DNA from: CAYWNA01 sp964459305
Lineage (GTDB): Bacteria > Planctomycetota > Planctomycetia > Pirellulales > Pirellulaceae
Assembly (NCBI GenBank): GCA_964459305.1
Contig: CAYWNA010000034.1
Span: 6,930-70,929, forward strand
Length of the DNA: 64,000 nucleotides
Direction: 5' to 3'
Positions within the stretch are counted from its first letter, which is position 1; every line of letters begins with the position of its first letter. The position numbers and the translations under genes are program-made. Positions 7,765 through 15,411 of this stretch are shown piece after piece. The notes below the pieces were generated by a model. That model saw only the letters and a program-made list of their open reading frames with translations, was not told where the DNA came from and ran no database searches.

Positions 7765-9684
7765 GTGAGTTTCCAAGGTTCCTGTCCCACCTGTGGAGCG
7801 CCGATCGAATTCGGCGTTGCCAACTCAGTCGTCACCGTCTGTGGCAGTTGCGGAAGTGCCGTTGGCCGGGGTGACGGCAAGCTTGAAGAGTTTGGCAAAG
7901 TCGCGGATCTTACTCAGACGGATTCACCACTGCAGGTCGGATTGACCGGCAAGGTGAAGGGAAAACCGTTCGAAATCACCGGGCGGGTCCAGTTGCAGCA
8001 TGCGGCCGGCGGTATTTGGGACGAATGGTATTGCGCTTTTCACGACGGCGCGAAATGGGGATGGTTGGCTGAAGCCCAAGGCAAGTACTACTTGACATTT
8101 CCAAGAAAGCTGCCCGAAGGGCATTCGATACCCCCGGTTCGCGACTTGGAGATCGAAGACGAGGTGGTCGTTCCCAGTGCCGGCAATATGAAAGTGGTAG
8201 AAACCGGCGAGGCAACGGCGGTTTCGGCCGAGGGTGAGATCCCTTACGCGTTTCGGCCGGGCGAGATCACGGTCTATGCGGATCTCGAAGGCGCCGCCGG
8301 ACGGTTTGCGACACTCGATGCAAGCGATGAGCAACAGGTGTTGTACTTGGGCGCCCAGATGTCGTTGGAGCGACTGGGCATTTCGGCGACGGCCGAGTCC
8401 AGAGAAGAGGAGGAGCGGCTGGTCGCGTCGGAGGCAGTCACCTGCCCGAAGTGCGGCGGGTCACTGGATCTCAAGGCTCCGGACGAAACACAGCGAGTCG
8501 CCTGTCCTTTCTGTGATTCCCTGCTCGGCATGGAAGAGGGAAACCTGCGCTATTTGCAGGCGCTTTCGCAGAGGAAGGTGGTGCCGGTTATCCCGCTGGG
8601 TGCGGAAGGAACGCTGCGAGGCCGGAAGTACACGGTCATCGGATTCATGCAGCGAAAGGTAACTTACCAAGGGCGGGATTATCCGTGGCAAGAGTACCTG
8701 CTCTACACGCCTCGGCAACCGTTCCACTGGCTGGTTCACAGCGACGATCATTGGACGTTGGGAGAACCCATTTCTGCGGGCAGCGTCAAGTCCGCCTATC
8801 GTATCGCCAGCCACGAGGGCAAGACGTATCGTGTCTTCGAGCGTTCGATGGCAACGGTCAGCGCAGTCTACGGCGAGTTCTACTGGAAGGTCAGTATTGG
8901 CGAACGAGTGGGCGTCGCGGACTTCGTTCATCCGCCGTACATACTTTCTCGCGAAGAGACGATATCTCCTCAGGAAGAGAAAAAGAAAAAGGGGAAGGGC
9001 AAGCGGGGCAAATCAAGCCGCGAGGTCAGCTACACGCTGGGTGAGTACATGCCCGTTGAAGACATCGAAGACGGATTTGGCGTGAAGAATCTCAAACGGC
9101 CAACGTCGGTGGGTGCCAACCAGCCCTATCCGTACAAGTACATCTACCCCATCGCCCTACTTCTGTTGGCCGGAGCGTTGCTTGCCGGCGCCATCGTGGC
9201 TCTCAGCGTCGGTCGGAAGAAGGTGCATTCGCAATCCTTCGCGATGAAACCTGGTTCCAACGTGTTCTTTAGCGAGCCATTTGACATCAAGGCCCGGCGG
9301 AATATTCGAATTACCTGTACCACGCCGGAACGGGACTCGTGGCTCTATGTGGATGGCGGTTTCTACAACGAGAAAAATGGCAAGGTCAAGGAATTCACCA
9401 TTGGGGTTCACCAGGACCAGGCAGGGCCCGGCAGGAAGCGTCACAAGTTCCTTTCGTCGATGCCCGCGTCGAAATACACGATGCGTCTGGAAATGAAATG
9501 GCAAGACAGCCAGACAAAGTCGCGGACCGTGCAGATCGAGGTGTATCAGGGAGTGCCGCGCCTTCGGTACTGGCTGATGTTGCTCGGAGCGATCTTGGCT
9601 GTACCGGTCGGTATCGGCGTGCACCATATGTCTTTCGAAACGCGTCGCTGGAAGGAAAGCAATTTTGGCCCATTTTCGAGTTAG
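7765..9684 (+). CDS. Membrane protein with two zinc ribbons and two DUF4178 domains
   Basis: A 639-residue protein. The GTG at 7765 is taken as start because AGGGGAGGG lies at 7750-7758; an in-frame TTG at 7720 would be longer but has no such site. Order of parts: zinc ribbon (C7-x2-C10, C26-x2-C29); DUF4178 domain about 50-200 (KPFEITGRVQL, then EWYCAFHDGAKWGWLAEAQG); second zinc ribbon from about 227 (CPKC, CPFC); second DUF4178 domain about 270-420 (RKYTVIGFMQRK, WQEYLLYTPRQPFHWLV); a lysine-rich stretch EKKKKGKGKRGK; a membrane helix about 458-482; a beta-rich domain probably outside; and a second helix about 602-622. DUF4178 has no known activity. The duplicated ribbon-plus-DUF4178 layout suggests an internal duplication. 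It opens the block that continues with DUF350, aminopropyltransferase, FAD enzyme, channel and speD. Confidence 0.85.
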   Translation: MSFQGSCPTCGAPIEFGVANSVVTVCGSCGSAVGRGDGKLEEFGKVADLTQTDSPLQVGLTGKVKGKPFEITGRVQLQHAAGGIWDEWYCAFHDGAKWGWLAEAQGKYYLTFPRKLPEGHSIPPVRDLEIEDEVVVPSAGNMKVVETGEATAVSAEGEIPYAFRPGEITVYADLEGAAGRFATLDASDEQQVLYLGAQMSLERLGISATAESREEEERLVASEAVTCPKCGGSLDLKAPDETQRVACPFCDSLLGMEEGNLRYLQALSQRKVVPVIPLGAEGTLRGRKYTVIGFMQRKVTYQGRDYPWQEYLLYTPRQPFHWLVHSDDHWTLGEPISAGSVKSAYRIASHEGKTYRVFERSMATVSAVYGEFYWKVSIGERVGVADFVHPPYILSREETISPQEEKKKKGKGKRGKSSREVSYTLGEYMPVEDIEDGFGVKNLKRPTSVGANQPYPYKYIYPIALLLLAGALLAGAIVALSVGRKKVHSQSFAMKPGSNVFFSEPFDIKARRNIRITCTTPERDSWLYVDGGFYNEKNGKVKEFTIGVHQDQAGPGRKRHKFLSSMPASKYTMRLEMKWQDSQTKSRTVQIEVYQGVPRLRYWLMLLGAILAVPVGIGVHHMSFETRRWKESNFGPFSS

Positions 9685-9756
9685 CGTTGCCGGATAGGCG
9701 GCTTCGTGGTAGCGAAACATCGCTGTGACAACAGCGAAAGGCCGGAGGAACGAAAC

Positions 9757-9969
9757 ATGTTCAAGAAGATCTACGTCGCGGCGGGAGCCATCCTGGTCGG
9801 CGGTTACATGACGTGGTCCCTGCTTGGCTGGGAACTCGCAAGTTCAAAACGCGAACCGGTTCCTACCGTCCGCGCCGTACGATCGTCGTCGAGTCACGGC
9901 CGGACAGGCTACTACGGTCACAGTGGCAGAAGCCGTTCCTCTTTCGGCGGCTTTAGCTTTGGAAAGTAA
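9757..9969 (+). CDS. Small single-helix membrane protein with Ser/Gly/Arg-rich tail
   Basis: A 70-residue protein starting at ATG 9757 with GGAGGA at 9744-9749. Residues about 4-26 form one membrane helix (IYVAAGAILVGGYMTWSLLG) and the rest is a low-complexity tail (SSSSHGRTGYYGHSGRSR, then SSFGGFSFGK). The tail is reminiscent of the glycine/serine-rich C-termini of small proteins found next to DUF350 genes in other bacteria (DUF1190 or DUF4247 type); that likeness is by eye and may be only compositional. Position between the DUF4178 and DUF350 genes suggests it belongs to the same membrane complex. Confidence 0.7.
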   Translation: MFKKIYVAAGAILVGGYMTWSLLGWELASSKREPVPTVRAVRSSSSHGRTGYYGHSGRSRSSFGGFSFGK

Positions 9970-10040
9970 GCGAAACGCAAGCGACATTCTTGGAAATTCC
10001 AACTGATATTCCGCCAAACATCACCCAACGGAGATTACCC

Positions 10041-10364
10041 ATGCGTTCGATCAAGACTCTCTTCCCGCTGGCTTTCTTCATTGTCGTATTGGCCGTCGCA
10101 TCGCCCCTGGCGGCGCAGCCTGTGGAGGGCGGTTCCGTGGCGTTCGATGTGATGCCGCACTTGGTGATTCCCCTTGTCTTGGCTGTCGTTTTCACCGTTG
10201 TGGGCTTGATCCTGTTTGCGATTTGCATCTGGCTGATCGTGAGGATCGCCCCGTTTTCGGTGCGCAAAGAGATTGAGGAAGATCAGAACACGGCACTCGG
10301 GATCATCGTCGGCTCGATGATCTTGGGTATCGCGATCATCCTGGCGTCCGCTCTAGTTGGGTGA
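10041..10364 (+). CDS. DUF350 membrane protein (YjfL-like)
   Basis: A 107-residue protein; start ATG 10041 with CGGAG at 10029-10033. The N-terminus is a hydrophobic signal or membrane helix (FPLAFFIVVLAVASPLAA), followed by two helices flanking a conserved charged segment: VIPLVLAVVFTVVGLILFAI, then EIEEDQNTALGIIVGSMI and a final helix. The segment E-E-D-x-N-x-A-x-x-I-x-x-G is the DUF350 signature also seen in Escherichia coli YjfL. Function is unknown; members sit beside polyamine or glutathionylspermidine-type genes. Its TGA stop overlaps the GTG start of the aminopropyltransferase gene (10361-10364), so the two are translationally coupled. Confidence 0.88.
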   Translation: MRSIKTLFPLAFFIVVLAVASPLAAQPVEGGSVAFDVMPHLVIPLVLAVVFTVVGLILFAICIWLIVRIAPFSVRKEIEEDQNTALGIIVGSMILGIAIILASALVG

Positions 10365-11860
10365 CTCACCAAATGAATCGGACGCCCTTGCTCTTCCTTA
10401 ACGTCTTCGTGGTGGCGACGTGTGGGCTCGTCTATGAACTGATCGCCGGGACTTTGGCCAGTTACGTGTTGGGCGATTCGGTCACGCAATTCTCGATCTG
10501 CATCGGCGTCTATCTGTGCGCGATGGGCGTGGGAGCCTGGCTGTCGGGTTTTGTCGAGAAATCACTCGCACGGTGTTTTGTCGAGGTCGAACTGGGCGTT
10601 GCCTTGTTGGGAGGATTCTCTGCGCCGCTGTTGTTCCTGAGCTTTGCTCACCTTCGTTTTTTTCACGTTGTGCTTTATGCCATGGTATTCGTGATTGGCG
10701 TATTGGTCGGTCTCGAATTGCCGCTGCTAATGCGAATACTCAAGTCAAGCCTGGATTTTAAGAACCTCGTTGCCCGGGCTTTGACTTTTGACTACATCGG
10801 CGCCCTGGTGGGATCGCTGCTGTTTCCCATCTTCCTGATACCTACGCTCGGATTGGTGCGCACGTCCCTGGCATTTGGCATCTTGAACTGTCTCGTTGGG
10901 CTTTGGGGCACCTGGATTCTGAAGGAGTGGATCGGCGGCAATGTAACGTTTCTGCGTTGCCGGGCCGTGTTCGCCCTTTTGCTTTTGGCGTGTGGGATCG
11001 TCAAGGCCGATGTCTTCACCACCGCGTCGGAGGACAAGATCTACACTGATCCCGTCGTGTATTCCAAGACGTCTGCCTACCAGCGCATCATTGTTACGCA
11101 AGGAGGTGATGGTTTTCGGCTGTTTCTCGATGGAAAGCTGCAATTCAGTTCTTCCGATGAATACCGTTACCACGAGGCTCTCGTGCATCCGGCAATGGTT
11201 TCGGCAGGCGAGGCTGAACGAGTTCTGGTGCTGGGCGGCGGCGACGGATTGGCCGTTCGCGAGGTTTTGAAATACCCTTCGGTCAAGTCGGTGACGCTGG
11301 TGGACTTGGATCCGGCCATGACGAGCCTGGATCAAGAATTTCCGCCCCTGGCGAGGCTCAACGAGAACGCATTGCGAGATCCACGTGTCACGATTGTCAA
11401 TCAGGACGCGATGATTTGGCTGGAGGACGTCAAGCAACCGTTCGACGTGGCAATCCTCGACTTCCCCGACCCGAACGACTACTCGTTGGGCAAGCTCTAT
11501 ACGCGGCGATTCTACCGAATGCTGAAAGCTCATTTGGGTGACGACGGGGCGATTGGAATCCAAAGCACTTCACCGTTATACACCCGAACTTCGTACTGGT
11601 GCATTGTGAACACGATGCGAGCCGCCGGTTTCGAAGTGCATCCGTATCACGTTGCCGTTCCCTCGTTCGGCATCTGGGGATTCGCGTTGGCCAAGCACCG
11701 CGCCTTTGCCGCTCCGGAATCTTGCCGGGCTGCATGCCGGTTTCTCGATGACAGCGTCATGAACACGATGTTCATTGTGCCGAACGATCTCGGACCCGTC
11801 GAAACAGATATCAACCGCCTGGATAACCAAATCTTGGTCCATTACTACTATCGTGACTGA
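10361..11860 (+). CDS. Spermidine-synthase-like aminopropyltransferase with N-terminal membrane domain
   Basis: A 499-residue protein. Residues 1 to about 215 contain six or seven membrane helices (NVFVVATCGLVYELIAGTL, SICIGVYLCAMGVGAWLSGF and others). Residues about 235-495 are a Rossmann methyltransferase-fold domain of the spermidine synthase family: LFLDGKLQFSSSDEYRYHEA, the nucleotide loop VLVLGGGDGLAVRE near residue 290, the acidic TLVDLDPAM, and the catalytic-loop region AILDFPDPNDYSLGKLY. The expected reaction is transfer of an aminopropyl group from decarboxylated SAM to an amine; speD at 15007 would supply the donor. The acceptor is unknown, and membrane attachment suggests a membrane-associated or exported product. 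Start GTG 10361 overlaps the DUF350 stop; ATG 10373 is an alternative. A close fit to a conserved type found next to DUF350. Confidence 0.87.
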   Translation: MTHQMNRTPLLFLNVFVVATCGLVYELIAGTLASYVLGDSVTQFSICIGVYLCAMGVGAWLSGFVEKSLARCFVEVELGVALLGGFSAPLLFLSFAHLRFFHVVLYAMVFVIGVLVGLELPLLMRILKSSLDFKNLVARALTFDYIGALVGSLLFPIFLIPTLGLVRTSLAFGILNCLVGLWGTWILKEWIGGNVTFLRCRAVFALLLLACGIVKADVFTTASEDKIYTDPVVYSKTSAYQRIIVTQGGDGFRLFLDGKLQFSSSDEYRYHEALVHPAMVSAGEAERVLVLGGGDGLAVREVLKYPSVKSVTLVDLDPAMTSLDQEFPPLARLNENALRDPRVTIVNQDAMIWLEDVKQPFDVAILDFPDPNDYSLGKLYTRRFYRMLKAHLGDDGAIGIQSTSPLYTRTSYWCIVNTMRAAGFEVHPYHVAVPSFGIWGFALAKHRAFAAPESCRAACRFLDDSVMNTMFIVPNDLGPVETDINRLDNQILVHYYYRD

Positions 11861-11867
11861 CCGCCTG

Positions 11868-13517
11868 ATGTCCAATGTGACTCGTCGCGAACTACTGGCA
11901 GCTTTTCTGGGTGCGCCCGCTGCGTTTGCGCTCGGCGGGTGCACGCGGGCGACGGTGCCCGAATTGCCGCCGGGCGACCTCATTGGCGGCTCGGTCTCTG
12001 TGGGGCATCTGTTGATGGATGTCCCACACATCAGCGTTCCTCAAGATCGAACCGAGAAACATCAGGTTGTCATCGTGGGGGGCGGAATCGCTGGATTGTG
12101 CGCCGCCCGGCGCTTATTGCGTTCCGGTGTGGATGACTTTGTCGTTATCGAGCTTGAACCCGAACCGGGCGGCACATCTCGGAGTGGCAGGTCTGATATT
12201 GTAGCGCATCCATGGGGGGCGCATTACGTGCCGGCGCCGTCGAAGGACAATCCGGCGCTGGTCGAATTGCTGGAAGAAATGGGAGTGTTCGAAGGACGCG
12301 ACGACGCCGGCGATCCGATCGTGGCCGAACAGTTTCTCTGTCGATATCCGCAGGAGCGTGTCTTCCACAAAGGATATTGGCACGAAGGCCTCTATATGCA
12401 TGCTGGGGCGACGCTGGATGACCATGCTCAGCTTGAGAAATTCAAGCGTGAAATCGACTTCTGGGTCAGCTGGCGCGACGGCCGTGGCCGTCGTGCTTTT
12501 GCGATCCCCATGGCCAACGGTTCGGACGATGCCGACGTGCGCGAGCTTGACAGAATATCGATGGCCGAATGGCTCGACGAACGCGGCCTCACGTCGCCGC
12601 GATTGCGTTGGTACGTTGATTACGCCTGCCGCGACGACTACGGTTCGCGCGCGGAGCATACCAGCGCGTGGGCCGGATTGTTCTATTTCGCCGCACGATT
12701 GCGGGAGCCCGGCGCGGAATCGAGGCCCTTCATCACGTGGCCCGAGGGCAACGGGCGACTGGTCGAACACCTTCATAACCCGTGTCGCCAGAAGACGCGT
12801 CTCGGCTTGGCGGTGGTCGATATCGTCCCCGGTGACGCAGAAGGGCGGCCGGAAGTGCTGGTGCATGCGATCGCGCACGACGGCCGAACGGCGCACGCAT
12901 TCCACGCCGAAAAGGTGATCTTCGCGGCGCCGTACTTTCTGGCACCCTACATCGTTCGCTTCGATAGCGAGAACTCACCGTCCCATGTTAGCGAGTTTGA
13001 GTACGGGGCTTGGGCCGTAGCCAATTTGACGCTGACAGAACGCCCACATTCCCGAGGCACCCCATTGGCTTGGGACAACGTTCTCTACGAGAGTCCTTCG
13101 CTGGGCTACGTGGCCACAACGTACCAACGTGGTTTTGACCATGGACCAGCTTTGCTCACGTATTACTATGCGCTTTGTGACGAGGATCCAAACCTCGCTC
13201 GCGACAGACTGCTCGAAACGGACCGGGACGGCTGGGCGGAGATTGCACTGAGCGATCTGGAACGGGCCCACCCGGGGCTCCGCTCGCAGACTTCGCGCAT
13301 CGACGTCATGCGTTGGGGGCATGCCATGATTCTTCCACGGCCACGTTTCATCTGGGGCGGCGAGAGAGAGGCTGCGGCGGAACCGTATCGCGGCATCCAT
13401 TTTGCCCATTCAGACCTAAGCGGACTTCCATTGTTCGAGGAGGCGTTGTACCGAGGCACGCTCGCGGCCGAGCAAGTGCTAAAAGAAATTGGAAAAGATG
13501 TTCAATCTGTTCTCTGA
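11868..13517 (+). CDS. Exported FAD-dependent amine-oxidase-like lipoprotein
   Basis: A 549-residue flavoenzyme. The N-terminus carries twin arginines (TRRELLAAFLGAPAAF) followed by a lipobox-like LGGC, so export by Tat and lipid anchoring are likely. FAD binding is shown by VVIVGGGIAGLCAARRLL near residues 65-82, with VIELEPEPGG directly after; the C-terminus has GIHFAHSDLSGLPLFEEAL, typical of the second FAD site in the amine oxidase/phytoene desaturase superfamily. Amine oxidases of this fold oxidise polyamines or amino acids; since it follows an aminopropyltransferase, a polyamine-like substrate is an inference. The start ATG 11868 lies 8 bp after the previous stop; an in-frame GTG at 11853 would overlap it. 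Confidence 0.85.
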   Translation: MSNVTRRELLAAFLGAPAAFALGGCTRATVPELPPGDLIGGSVSVGHLLMDVPHISVPQDRTEKHQVVIVGGGIAGLCAARRLLRSGVDDFVVIELEPEPGGTSRSGRSDIVAHPWGAHYVPAPSKDNPALVELLEEMGVFEGRDDAGDPIVAEQFLCRYPQERVFHKGYWHEGLYMHAGATLDDHAQLEKFKREIDFWVSWRDGRGRRAFAIPMANGSDDADVRELDRISMAEWLDERGLTSPRLRWYVDYACRDDYGSRAEHTSAWAGLFYFAARLREPGAESRPFITWPEGNGRLVEHLHNPCRQKTRLGLAVVDIVPGDAEGRPEVLVHAIAHDGRTAHAFHAEKVIFAAPYFLAPYIVRFDSENSPSHVSEFEYGAWAVANLTLTERPHSRGTPLAWDNVLYESPSLGYVATTYQRGFDHGPALLTYYYALCDEDPNLARDRLLETDRDGWAEIALSDLERAHPGLRSQTSRIDVMRWGHAMILPRPRFIWGGEREAAAEPYRGIHFAHSDLSGLPLFEEALYRGTLAAEQVLKEIGKDVQSVL

Positions 13518-13562
13518 TAGGTGTATGCTGTGAGTAAGTGAACGGCGCCGAAATGCGATCCT

Positions 13563-13639
13563 CGTTTAACCGCAAGCCGGAGGCGTGCGCGAGGGTGGGG
13601 CCGATGCGGCCGCGCACGCCTCCGGCTTGCGGTTAAACG
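13563..13639. repeat. Palindromic repeat, family B (copy 2, perfect 29-bp arms)
   Basis: Arms at 13563-13591 and 13611-13639 are exact inverted repeats of 29 bp around a 19-bp loop; outer end CGTTTAACCGCAAGCCGG. Located between two co-directional genes of the DUF4178 block. It would form a very stable hairpin in RNA and may end or attenuate transcription before the channel gene. Confidence 0.92.
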
Positions 13640-13732
13640 CGAATCGGTCGTGATCGCCAACGCACGTTCCATTTCGGAGCCGTGGCCAAGTGAACGAATC
13701 GTGTGTGAAGACCGCGTGAAGGATCGTGAAAA

Positions 13733-14797
13733 ATGCACGTGATTGTCCTAGCCCGTTACTTTCGCCAGTTGCGCCAGCGTCGAACGGCCGGTTTTGGGTT
13801 GGTGTTGATGTTGCTGGCGATATGCATCTTGGGTAACGCCCTGTGCTTCTTCGTCTTTGACCGCCACGAGCACGAAGATCTTCGTTTCAGCGATGCTATG
13901 TGGTACAGCGTCATTTCGATCACCACAATCGGATATGGTGATTATTCCGCGGTCAGCCCGGCGGCGCGGATTGGTACGTTCGTCTTTGTGGTCGTGGGAG
14001 GACTGGGAGCCTTTAGCGTTCTTCTGGGCATGTCCATCGACTTGATCACTGATTTCTCCTCGCGGGAGCAAAGAGGCATGAGTAACATTCTGGCAAGAGA
14101 CCACGTTCTGATTGTCAACTTCCCATCGGTCAGCCGCGTTGCACACCTAGTCCAGGAGTTGCAATCGGATCCGCAGTACGAAGGCCACGAGGTGGTCGTC
14201 GTCGCGGATAGCATTGACACGTTGCCGCCCGTCGGTGATGGTGTGCTTTTCGTCAACGGTCCGGTTCTCGAGCAAGACACTTATCGTCGTGCAAAGGTGG
14301 ACGAGGCAAAATTGGCGGTCGTGCTCGCTACTTCGTATGCCGATTCCAATAGCGATGCGGTGGTTGCTTCGGCGGCGGCCGTGATCGACAGTCTGAAACC
14401 GGAGATCCATATTGTTGCCGAGTGTCTCAATCCCAAGCACCGCATGCTCTTCGATTCGGTTCATTGCGATGCCATCGTCTTCAGTTTGTCGATTTCGGGG
14501 AACTTGCTGGTTCAAGAGGTGCACGATCCAGGTGTCGCGCAGATGATGGACGTTATCACCAGCAACCTGGAGGGAACTACGCTTTTCTCCACAGAGGTGA
14601 CGGAGCCGACGAAGGAAATGTCGTACAATGAACTTGCGATCAGATTACTGCACAAAGATATCAACTTGGTCTGCGTGAATCGTAAGGACGAGAGCCTGAC
14701 CTCGTTCGTGTCGCTCTATCCTGACAGCGGCGATCGCGCGATCTACGCTGCTTCAGAGCGGCTCACTTGGGACGATCTACTAAAGGCGGCTAATTGA
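13733..14797 (+). CDS. Two-helix K+ channel with C-terminal RCK/TrkA-N-like domain
   Basis: A 354-residue ion channel. Two membrane helices (about 20-42 and 80-103) flank a pore with the K+ selectivity filter TTIGYGD at residues 64-70. A cytoplasmic Rossmann-like RCK domain begins near residue 118 (DHVLIVNFPSVSRVAHLVQ) and a TrkA-C-like part follows after about 265. The usual glycine-rich nucleotide loop is absent (NFPSVSR stands at its place), so NAD-type binding is doubtful and another ligand is possible. Channels of this type recur beside DUF350 and SpeD/SpeE-like genes. Its stop codon TGA at 14795-14797 forms the first bases of a family A palindrome. Confidence 0.9.
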   Translation: MHVIVLARYFRQLRQRRTAGFGLVLMLLAICILGNALCFFVFDRHEHEDLRFSDAMWYSVISITTIGYGDYSAVSPAARIGTFVFVVVGGLGAFSVLLGMSIDLITDFSSREQRGMSNILARDHVLIVNFPSVSRVAHLVQELQSDPQYEGHEVVVVADSIDTLPPVGDGVLFVNGPVLEQDTYRRAKVDEAKLAVVLATSYADSNSDAVVASAAAVIDSLKPEIHIVAECLNPKHRMLFDSVHCDAIVFSLSISGNLLVQEVHDPGVAQMMDVITSNLEGTTLFSTEVTEPTKEMSYNELAIRLLHKDINLVCVNRKDESLTSFVSLYPDSGDRAIYAASERLTWDDLLKAAN

Positions 14798-14926
14798 GGG
14801 TATCCGGGAATTCGACATGCTGGAATCCATGCTTATCGGGAGGGCGAGGCTCCCGCCGGGCCGAGTGTTGGTGCCAGAAAGCAGGCTTAGCAGAAGCTTC
14901 GCCCTCCCAATTCCCGGAAACCCTCA
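14795..14926. repeat. Palindromic repeat, family A (copy 2)
   Basis: Terminal 18-bp arms TGAGGGTATCCGGGAATT (14795-14812) and inverted 14909-14926 differ at one base; the inner part GGGAGGGCGAGGCTCC is shared with the copy at 7451-7584. The first three bases are the stop codon of the channel gene. Confidence 0.88.
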
Positions 14927-15006
14927 GCTAATTCGTAGAAGCGAGGACAGGCAAGAGCCGATGGACCGAACTGTGTACACCGCGAGCACCACGGCGGCAA
15001 ATTGAC

Positions 15007-15411
15007 ATGGGCGACCAACATCCACTTACCGAATCTCGTGCCGTTGGGCAGCATTTGCTGGTCGACATGTACGGCGTCAAGCCGGAATTGCTCACCGACG
15101 AACAATCGCTTGTCGAAGTGCTGTTGAGCGCTCTGCGAGATGCAGGATTCAACGTCGTGGACTACCTGAGCCATTCGTTTCCCGGCCACCAATCCGGCGT
15201 CACGGGAGTTGCGCTGCTCTCGGAATCGCATGCAACGTTTCATACGTATCCGGAATACGAGTACGTGGCGATGGACATCTTCTCCTGCGGAAGCGCCGAT
15301 CCCGAAGAGGTGCTGGCCAGCATCGCCAGAGTTCTTCAGCCGACCCGGATCGAGACACACACGCAAGCACGGGGCAGCAGTTGCCGCATCACCCAACTCG
15401 GTTCGCGCTAA
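15007..15411 (+). CDS. speD: S-adenosylmethionine decarboxylase proenzyme, prokaryotic type
   Basis: A 134-residue proenzyme that decarboxylates S-adenosylmethionine to give the aminopropyl donor for polyamine synthesis. The self-cleavage site is LLSESHATFHTYPE: Ser74 would become the pyruvoyl group. His79 and Cys94 (in MDIFSCGS) keep exactly the Ser+5 and Ser+20 spacing of the Thermotoga maritima enzyme (Ser63, His68, Cys83), so all the key residues are present. FPGHQSGVTGVALL precedes the site as usual. It closes the DUF4178 block and gives the membrane aminopropyltransferase at 10361 a source of substrate. No ornithine, arginine or lysine decarboxylase is in the window. The last four bases overlap the stop of the convergent glycosyltransferase gene. 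Confidence 0.95.
   Translation: MGDQHPLTESRAVGQHLLVDMYGVKPELLTDEQSLVEVLLSALRDAGFNVVDYLSHSFPGHQSGVTGVALLSESHATFHTYPEYEYVAMDIFSCGSADPEEVLASIARVLQPTRIETHTQARGSSCRITQLGSR

Noticed and set aside
7451..14926. Repeats considered as a CRISPR array
   Set aside because: Copies are isolated, kilobases apart and self-palindromic; there is no regular repeat-spacer pattern and no cas gene.
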